Origin: Lycium barbarum
Taxonomy: Eukaryota > Streptophyta > Magnoliopsida > Solanales > Solanaceae
Direction of reading: 5' to 3'
DNA length: 64,000 nucleotides
Assembly: GCF_019175385.1 (NCBI RefSeq)
Contig: NC_083341.1
Span: 87,508,321-87,572,320 of the forward strand
Of the stretch, positions 59,639 through 64,000 are shown piece by piece; the first letter of the stretch is position 1; each line of letters begins with the position of its first letter. Made by a program: the position numbers and the translations under genes. The notes below the pieces were generated by a model. The model made no database searches, was not told the origin of the DNA, and saw only the letters and a list, made by a program, of their open reading frames with translations.

Positions 59639-60221
59639 CACATTTGACTGGGGGTGAAGATGTGGCCTATTTGTAGACTCGTGATCCGAGGTCAGTTCCG
59701 GAGCCAGTGGTACATGGACACCATGGGTCCCTTGCGGGTCATGAATGTCATGCTAACAAGCCTTTAGCATGTGTGTCCGGTGGAGTTACTTATCACGTGT
59801 AGCATGGCATATGGCATCATTTTATTCCTATGATTTGATTTGTTTGAGTGTTGTTGTACCTATATGGCTCTCTTGTTGATTTTATGATTGTATGCATGAA
59901 CTAATCTTAGTCGGCCAATGATATCTACCGGTACATAGTGTTTGTACTGATACTACCTTTCTGCACCCTTTTTAAGTGCAGATTGCATTCCAGGACCGTC
60001 TTCTAGACCTCACATCTAGCCCGAGGCTACTCTTGACTAGATATGAGGGTGAGCTCCTATCCAGCTATGCCGCCCTGGCGATCTCTTATCTATGTCTACT
60101 TTTAATACTTAGACATTATCTTTATATTTTAGATATTTATGTATTCCTAGACAGTATATTTAGTTAGAATCCTTGTACGTTAACTTTCAATTCTTGGGGT
60201 TGTATTATTTAGTTAGAATCC

Positions 60222-60304
<83 letters not shown>

Positions 60305-60336
60305 TTTATTTTTATTATTATTATTATTATTATTAT
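60222..60336. repeat. (TTA)n microsatellite
   Basis: 115 bp of TTA repeats with a small ATTTTT interruption (about 60301-60315), near the end of LTR H. The asparagine-rich frame on minus over it is an artefact. Confidence 0.95.
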
Positions 60337-60453
60337 CTACGTTGTTATTTAAGCGTTTTTGGAAAATTGAATGATTAATCGGATAAGGGGATGGTTCGCA
60401 CACCAGGGGGTTAGCATGGGTGCCATCACGACGTATTTGGGTCTTGAAATAGT

Positions 60454-60465
60454 TGGTATAAGAGC
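60454..60465 (+). other. Element H primer-binding site (one change)
   Basis: TGGTATAAGAGC differs from TGGTATCAGAGC at one base. It lies 4 bp after the LTR end. Confidence 0.8.
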
Positions 60466-60664
60466 CCTAGGTTCATCGGTCTCATCGTATGGGACATGTC
60501 TAGTAAAGTCTTGCAGATCGATATGGAGACATTTGTACTTATCTTCGAGAGGCTATAGGACACTAGGAAAACTCAAACTCTTTCTTTCATTCGTGCTACT
60601 TGACTCCAATTGTTACCTGGATGATTCGAATTGGTGTTTGACTTTTCCTTCTATTATCTCACAG

Positions 60665-62290
60665 ATGGTGAGGACTCGTGCTAAGGCAATTGTTAATGAG
60701 GCACCAGAGTCGACCGCCGGGGCTGCGGCTCGTGGTGGAGATCATGTCAGAGGCCGTGGACGCGGTAGAGGCAACGGGAAGGACTCCTGTGGCTGGTTAG
60801 ACCCGTGCTAGATCAGTATCCCTCGCGCCACTAGCGATTCAGGACAAGGAGGTAGAGTCGAGACCAACACCATCTCAGCCAGATATCATAGCTGCTCTGG
60901 TATTATCTAATATTTGGTTCGTCTGTTGAACTTGCTGAATGGATTGTCTGAGGCAGGTGTGTCACCAGCTACCCCAGATGGCCAGGGCATGAGATTTGCT
61001 GAGCAGACTCCTCATAGATATCGTGCTCCAGGTGCACAGTACGCTGCAGTTGTGGCTCCAAGTATGGATGAGGCTCCCGGACCACATATTTTCCCTAGAC
61101 CAGTGGCAGGCCCGGTGATGACCGGTGAGGAGCATGATCTAGTTTGGAAGTTTACCAAGACGAAGCCTTCCGTCTTCTATGGCACAGAGTTCGAGGATGC
61201 ATATGAGTTCATTAATGATTTTCATGAGAGGATCCACAAGATGGGGGCGATTGAGAGCCATAGTGTCGAGTTTGTAACCTTTCAGCTCTTGAGTGATGCA
61301 AAGTTATGGTGGAGAGCTTATGTGTAGTGTAGACCAGCTGATTTTCCTCTGTTGACTTGGACTCAGTTTTATTCAGTCTTTTGGAGAAGTACGTTCCGCT
61401 TACTTTGAGAAATAGGAGGCATGAAAAGTTTAGCAACATCGAGTAGGGGAGTTCTTCAGTTGCTGCTTATGAGGTATGTTTTCACTCTTTGTCTCGTTAT
61501 GCTCTACAGTTGTTACCTACTGAGGCTGAGAGAGTTCAGAGGTTTGTGAAGGGGTTGAACACTACTTTGAAGTTGTTAGGCCTTCAGCTTTTATCTACAG
61601 GAGCTTCTTTCTAGGATGTGGTGGATCATGTCACCACAGTTGAAGTCAGTGAGGCCGGACAACTTTGGCAAGTATGTTGATAAGAAGGCTCGCAAGGTGG
61701 TAGTTTCAGTGGTACGTTCTCCCGAGGGCAGCATCAGTATGGGCAGAGTTTCCAAGTTTATTCGGGTCGCCCTATCCAGTCAGCTATATAGGTTTTTATT
61801 AGGGGGCCATCAGGGCGCAGTCATCATTCTTCGAGTCAGCCAGGGGGTTCGTACTCCGGATTCTCTGATCATGGTGGTTATTCTACTTCTTCTGTTTCTG
61901 TTCAGTGACTTATGCTAGACCGTGGATGTTTCGCGTATGGAGATCTGGGGAATTTCAAGAGGAACTTTCCTTGACTCACACAGAGTGACCAGAGTGCCCA
62001 GTACCAGACTGCCAAGGCTCCGGTTTCATCAGCTAGGAGAAGAGGATCTTATGGTAGGGACCGTGCTCAGATTGTGTGAGGTGGCCACATATCTGGTAGG
62101 GTGTCACCCAGCCTAGTAGAGGTGGATCTCATTCAGCAGAGGTGGACATCAACCTGGTAGGGACGGGGCTCAATCGGGTCAGGGTGGTCGTAGAGGTTCG
62201 CAGGCTAGAGGCAGACGGGTTCATTGCTATGCTTTTCCTGGCTGCTCAGAGGCTGAGGGTTCCGATACAGTCATTACAGGTAACATCTCA
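60665..62290 (+). pseudogene. gag: Element H gag
   Basis: The likely start is the ATG at 60665 (MVRTRAKAIVNEAPES, an Arg/Gly-rich head), 200 bp after the primer site. The capsid part follows at 60914-61327 with FEDAYEFINDFHERIHKMG and the LLSDAKLWWRAYV block, ending in a TAG at 61325. Further gag text (VQRFVKGL near 61535) and Gly/Gln/Ser-rich tail fragments occur in shifted frames. A short Cys-containing stretch near 62222-62250 is what remains of the zinc knuckle region. Confidence 0.83.
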
Positions 62291-62780
62291 GTCTATCACC
62301 AGTCGGCTACTGTGTTGTTTGACCCAGGTTCTACATTCTCTTATGTTTCCACATACTTCTCTATGGGTCTTGATATGGTTTGTGATTTTCTTGATGCTCC
62401 TATACATATATCTACTCCGATTGGAGACTTAGTAGTGGTAGATAGAGTTTACCGATCTTGTACAGTCACATTATGGGTTATGGTACGTGGGTAGACCTGG
62501 TGATCCTTGATATGATAGATTTGATGTTATTTTGGGTATGAGTTGGTTGTCTCCTTACAACGCGATTTTGGACTATCACGCCAAGACAATCACATTAGCT
62601 ATACCGGGTATGTCTAGACTTGAGTGGAAGGGTACTCCTAGTCCCTCCCCAAAGAAGATCATTTCCTTTCTTCGCGCCAAAATGTTAGTTGATAGAGGTT
62701 GTTTGGATTATATGGCGTACATTCGCGATACTAGTACTGACATTCCACTTCAGTCGGTTCCCGTGGTGAGTGACTTCGCG
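62291..62780 (+). pseudogene. pol: Element H protease
   Basis: The frame 62312-62494 has the active-site motif DPGST at 62321-62335. The closing GMSWLSPYNAILD block is in the frame that opens at 62532. A stop or shift near 62492-62530 breaks it. Confidence 0.85.
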
Positions 62781-63708
62781 GAGGTTTTTCCCACGGACTT
62801 GTCGGGTATACCACCAGACCGTGATATTTATTTCTATATTGAGTTGGAGCCAGGGACTTGCCTTATTTCTATTCTGCCGTATAGGATGGCGCCAGCCGAG
62901 TTGAGAGAGTTGAAGGAGCAAATTTAGGATCTTCTCAGCAAGGGATTCAATAGACAGAGCTTCTCCCCTTAGTGCACTCCTGTGCTATTTGTGAAGAAAA
63001 GGATGGGACCATGCGGATATGCATTGATTACCGCCAGTTAAACAAGGTTATCATTCGGAACAAGTAGCCCATTCCTCGTATTGATGATCTATTTGACCAG
63101 CTTTAGGGGGCTCCTGTGTTTTCAAGATTGATTTGTGGTCAGGCTATCACCAGCTGAAGATTCGAGCCGAAGATACTCCTAAGACAGCCTTTAGGACTCA
63201 TTATGGCCACTAAGAGTTTCTTGTTATGTCATTTGGGCTTACCAATTCCCCAGCTGCTTTCGTGGACTTGATGAATGGCATTTTTAAGACATACTTGGAT
63301 TCTTTCATAATTGTGTTCATTGATGATATATTGGTATACTCGAGGAGTAAGGAAGATCACGAGAAATACTTGAGGATTATTCTTGGGTTGTTGTGAGACA
63401 AGGAGTTGTACGCAAAGTTCTATAAGTGTGAATTGTGAGTTTGGGCTCGAATCTGTAGACTTCTTCGATCATGTAGTATCAAAGGATGGAATTATGGTTG
63501 ATCCTAAGAAGATTGAGGTCTTTAGAGATTAGGCTAGGCCCACTTCAGTGACAGAGATTCGTAGCTTCGTGGGTTTGGCTAGTTACTACCGTCGGTTCGT
63601 GAAGGGGTTTGCTTCTAGTGCTTTGCATTTGACCCGTTTGACTCCGAAATAAGTACCCTTTAAGTGGTCTGATGAGTGTGAGGAGAGGTTTTAAAAGCTC
63701 AAGACTAG
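62781..63708 (+). pseudogene. pol: Element H reverse transcriptase
   Basis: The entry (PPDRDIYFYIELEPGT, RMAPAELRELKEQI) stops at a TAG, 62925-62927. The palm follows in changing frames, with the catalytic FIDD intact at 63316-63327 and YSRSKEDHE after it. Stops at 62970, 63067, 63105 and 63396 and shifts near 62998 and 63118 break it. Confidence 0.85.
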
Positions 63709-64000
63709 TTGACTTCAGCCCCAATTCTAGCATTGTTCATGGAGGGTAAGGACTTCGTAGTGTATTGTGATGCTTCTCGTTCTGGGTTGGGTGCCGTGTT
63801 GATGCAAGAAAAGAAGGTCATTGCTTATGCTTCTAGACAGCTGAAGATTGATGAGAAGAACTACTCTACTCATGATTTGGAGTTGGCAGCGGTAGTCTTC
63901 ACTTTGAAGATTTGGAGGCATTATTTATACGGTGTCGATTTTGAGGTGTTCACCGATCATCGCAGCCTTCAACATGTGTTTACTTAGAGGGATCTCAATT
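63709..64000 (+). pseudogene. pol: Element H RNase H, cut by window edge
   Basis: The open frame 63709-63987 carries [15 protein letters not shown] (first Asp), [10 protein letters not shown] (Glu) and [11 protein letters not shown] (Asp). It ends in a TAG at 63985-63987, and the text continues in frame beyond it to the window end. Confidence 0.85.

Larger units (their letters stand above)
57965..60449 (+). repeat. Element H 5' LTR
   Basis: The LTR is about 2485 bp. It has a CCGC/GCGG palindrome region near 58420-58570 (for example CTATGGCGGA), a (TA)n tract and a (TTA)n tract. The inner end reads GGGTCTTGAAA where GGGTCGTGACA is usual. A weak version of the LTR stem (GTAC and GTACTGA) is at 59931-59950. 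Confidence 0.78.
57965..64000 (+). mobile_element. Element H: decayed chromovirus-type gypsy element, right end outside window
   Basis: A 5' LTR, primer site, gag, protease, RT and part of RNase H follow in order on plus. It is the same family as E, since gag blocks and LTR ends match. The LTR terminal bases are altered (AGTAACGACC for TGTAACGACC). Many stops mark an old copy. No target duplication can be checked. Confidence 0.85.

Noticed and set aside
60209..60403. Asparagine-rich frame on minus
   Set aside because: Direct translation of a (TTA)n microsatellite.
1..64000. Host protein-coding genes or tRNA genes
   Set aside because: Every recognisable coding block belongs to retroelement gag, pol or the env-position ORF; no other conserved domain or tRNA fold was seen.

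Overview
The window looks like a gene-poor, probably pericentromeric stretch of a plant nuclear genome. I found no host gene. Nearly all of it is Ty3/gypsy LTR retrotransposon sequence inserted into other retrotransposons. LTRs ending in GGGTCGTGACA, a TGGTATCAGAGC primer-binding site and the mixture of Athila-type and chromodomain (Tekay/Del-like) gypsy elements suggest a eudicot. I think Solanaceae is most likely, but that is recognition of familiar LTR motifs, not a search result.

Layout. Element A is an Athila-type gypsy element on + that forms the backbone. Its pieces are 1229-3162, 30136-31728, 42689-44008 and about 51848-54666, and its 3' LTR is 53298-54666. Its 5' end lies off the left edge, beyond LTR F (1-1228, minus), which is inserted in A. 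Element B (3163-30135) is a second Athila-type element on minus. It is inserted in A's RNase H region and has both LTRs. B was hit twice: by C (10724-21257, plus), a 10.5 kb chromovirus-type element with CTATG target duplications, and by G (23905-26554), a 2.65 kb solo LTR with GTCAA duplications. Further right in A lies D (31729-42688, minus), a nearly complete chromovirus with TTTAA duplications. Next comes E (44009 to about 51847, minus), an older decayed chromovirus that has lost most of its 5' LTR. Right of A are remnants of element I (54667-57964) with a 966 bp hAT-type MITE (55194-56159), then element H (57965-64000, plus), a decayed relative of E that runs off the right edge.

How the parts work. 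Each autonomous element encodes, or once encoded, gag (capsid and nucleocapsid) and pol (protease, reverse transcriptase, RNase H, integrase). The two Athila elements have a long 3' region, and in B it carries a decayed env-position ORF. D has the best coding capacity, but in-frame stops and a gag frame change break it. All other frames are strongly decayed.

Most interesting points. Element C has the LTRs, leader, primer site and pol end of D's family. Its gag-protease-RT part is replaced by an unrelated 173-aa acidic repeat ORF, a 5S rRNA-derived segment with recognisable internal Pol III promoter boxes, and a 1.7 kb purine-rich tract. C also carries 26-28 nt G runs in both LTRs and a 27 nt G run as its polypurine tract. 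Across unrelated LTRs I see a family-specific array of short GC palindromes just upstream of the TATA-like box, a conserved TCAGTAC/GTACTGA hairpin 0.4-0.55 kb before the LTR 3' end, and (in E and G) a four-copy 32-33 bp minisatellite at the same place. The Athila elements seem to repeat the palindrome-array-plus-TATA layout between pol and the env-position ORF.
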